DNA of 28,643 nt. Source: Discostella pseudostelligera (Eukaryota > Bacillariophyta > Thalassiosirophyceae > Thalassiosirales > Thalassiosiraceae). The notes under the pieces were generated by a model. That model had not been told where the DNA came from. It did no database searches and saw only the letters and a list, made by a program, of their open reading frames with translations. The stretch is taken from NCBI GenBank assembly GCA_036940085.1, contig JALLBK010000354.1:1-28643 (forward strand). Direction: 5' to 3'. Positions 27,880-28,643 of the stretch are shown one piece after another; position 1 is the first letter of the stretch; every line of letters starts with the position of its first letter. The position numbers were made by a program, and so were the translations under genes.

Positions 27880-28608
27880 CTAGCGATCGGGATTGCACAT
27901 ATCCTTAAATGTCTTACTAGCGCTAAAGCTCGGGACGTACAAAGCCCGAATATCAATTTCCTCCCCACTCGCTGGATTGCGACCCTTGCGCGCGGCACGA
28001 TAGTTTAATTTGAATGTACCCAGGCCTGGAAGGGAAAGTCGTTTTCCGTCGGCTACCTCCTGTTCTCCCCCCAGGATCGCATCAGATGAATGATCAAACA
28101 AGCAATGACGCAAAAACTCATTAGCCGAGGCTCAACTCTGATGAGACAAGAGCGAGAACAACAAACAACAACGATACCAACTTACGGTTACAATAACATT
28201 CAAAACCGCGGTCAATGCCAAATCACTCTGTGTTTTGGTCATACCCGTCTTTTCAGCCAATGCAGATACAAAGTCCGCCTTCTTAAATTTGACAACCTCA
28301 TCGTCCTCTTCCTCGACCTCGGCCGGTTTCGTCTTCTTAGGTGCTGATGCCGCTGACTCTGACTTCTTCTTGGTTGTTGATTTCTCCTTTTTAGTAGTAC
28401 TGGTTCCCTTCTTTGTCGCGCAGAGCGCCGTTCCTATCGTTGACGATGATGGTGACGAGATCGCTCCTTTCAGCAGTGCGCCGCCCCCAGCTGCAGTTGA
28501 GAGTCTCGTTGGAGCGTTAGTCGAGAAGGCAGATACTCCAGCGGTGGGATGATATGCGAGGGCCGCAATGATGGCGGCGACGCACGGAAAGAGTGCCCGA
28601 CAAATCAT
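27880..28608 (-). CDS. Plastid-targeted HU-type histone-like DNA-binding protein
   Basis: Two exons (28608-28186 and 28059-27880) with a 126-nt GTAAGT...GAACAG intron; 200 aa. The acceptor was chosen because it rebuilds the HU core without an insert: VLNVIVT joined to EVADGKRLSLPGLGTF. A signal peptide (VAAIIAALAYHPTAG) ends in VSAFST, a plastid-import motif. Residues 64-94 form a Lys/Ser/Thr-rich stretch (TKKGTSTTKKEKSTTKKK) like histone H1 tails, followed by the acidic EVEEEDDEVV. The HU domain starts at FKKADFVSALAEKTGMTK and includes the DNA-binding arm RAARKGRNPASGEEIDI. HU bends and packs DNA; here it should be a plastid nucleoid protein. It is slightly over twice the bacterial length because of the targeting and tail regions. 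Confidence 0.93.
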
Positions 28609-28643
28609 TCTATTTAAGGCTGTATCGCTAGCTTGAGCACTCT

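Noticed and set aside
28060..28185. Earlier acceptor AG at the CTAATGAG site in the HU intron, adding 18 residues
   Set aside because: It would insert residues into the HU core between helix 2 and the beta sheet; the later GAACAG acceptor gives the standard length.
28090..28552. Plus-strand open frames opposite the HU gene
   Set aside because: Antisense of the exon with an obvious HU domain and of its intron.
1..28643. CRISPR arrays, insertion sequences, tRNA and rRNA genes
   Set aside because: None seen on either strand by eye; the repeats present are microsatellites, promoter boxes or coding repeats.

Overview
The window looks like nuclear DNA of a photosynthetic stramenopile, most likely a centric diatom. 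Several proteins begin with a signal peptide that ends in an ASAFAP-type cleavage motif with Phe at +1, the bipartite plastid-targeting signature of diatoms. Genes are compact, sit on both strands and are broken by short introns of 69-150 nt. A protein with four Helicase-Associated (HA) repeats is also typical of diatoms. I see no bacterial operons, CRISPR arrays, tRNA or rRNA genes, or intact mobile elements.

Layout, left to right. 137-781 (+) is a plastid glutaredoxin-like protein. 1211-2878 (+) is a glycosyltransferase-like membrane protein. 3047-4411 (-) is a type II membrane nucleotide-sugar transferase. 4783-9294 (+) is a seven-exon gene joining a RecG helicase to a DEDDh 3'-5' exonuclease. 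9409-11000 (-) is a BTB/POZ-like protein. 11430-12995 (+) is a plastid SOUL haem-binding protein. 13136-14079 (-) is a plastid DUF2358 protein. 14287-15315 (-) is an alpha/beta hydrolase. 15663-16724 (+) is a Lys-rich, probably nucleolar protein. 16934-20080 (-) is NOM1/Sgd1 (MIF4G-MA3). 20408-23114 (+) is the four-repeat HA protein, interrupted by an assembly error at the single N. 23226-24545 (-) is an FHA-RING E3 ligase. 24759-26030 (-) is a plastid VKOR-thioredoxin fusion. 26238-27225 (+) is a decayed UBA/PA14-like gene. 27309-27590 (-) is a relic of a 2-oxoacid dehydrogenase E1-beta gene. 27880-28608 (-) is a plastid HU histone-like protein.

Common themes. At least five products (glutaredoxin, SOUL, DUF2358, VKOR-Trx, HU) are predicted to be plastid proteins, covering thiol redox, disulfide formation, tetrapyrrole binding and nucleoid packing; the RecG fusion is probably organellar too. 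NOM1 and perhaps the 15663 gene belong to ribosome biogenesis. Several promoters carry E2F-like boxes (TTTGGCGGGA), as clusters, spaced repeats or dyads, including the one in front of the FHA-RING gene.

The most notable points are: the RecG-exonuclease fusion with an hnRNP Q acidic-domain-like N-terminus; neighbouring convergent SOUL and DUF2358 genes whose domains are, from memory, fused in a plant protein; the 36-bp duplication around the N, whose collapse restores one reading frame; a 22-nt micro-exon and a GC-AG intron; and a graveyard of gene relics at 26.2-27.6 kb. All gene models come from reading the sequence by eye. Splice sites were chosen by consensus, phase and restoration of conserved motifs, with no transcript data.
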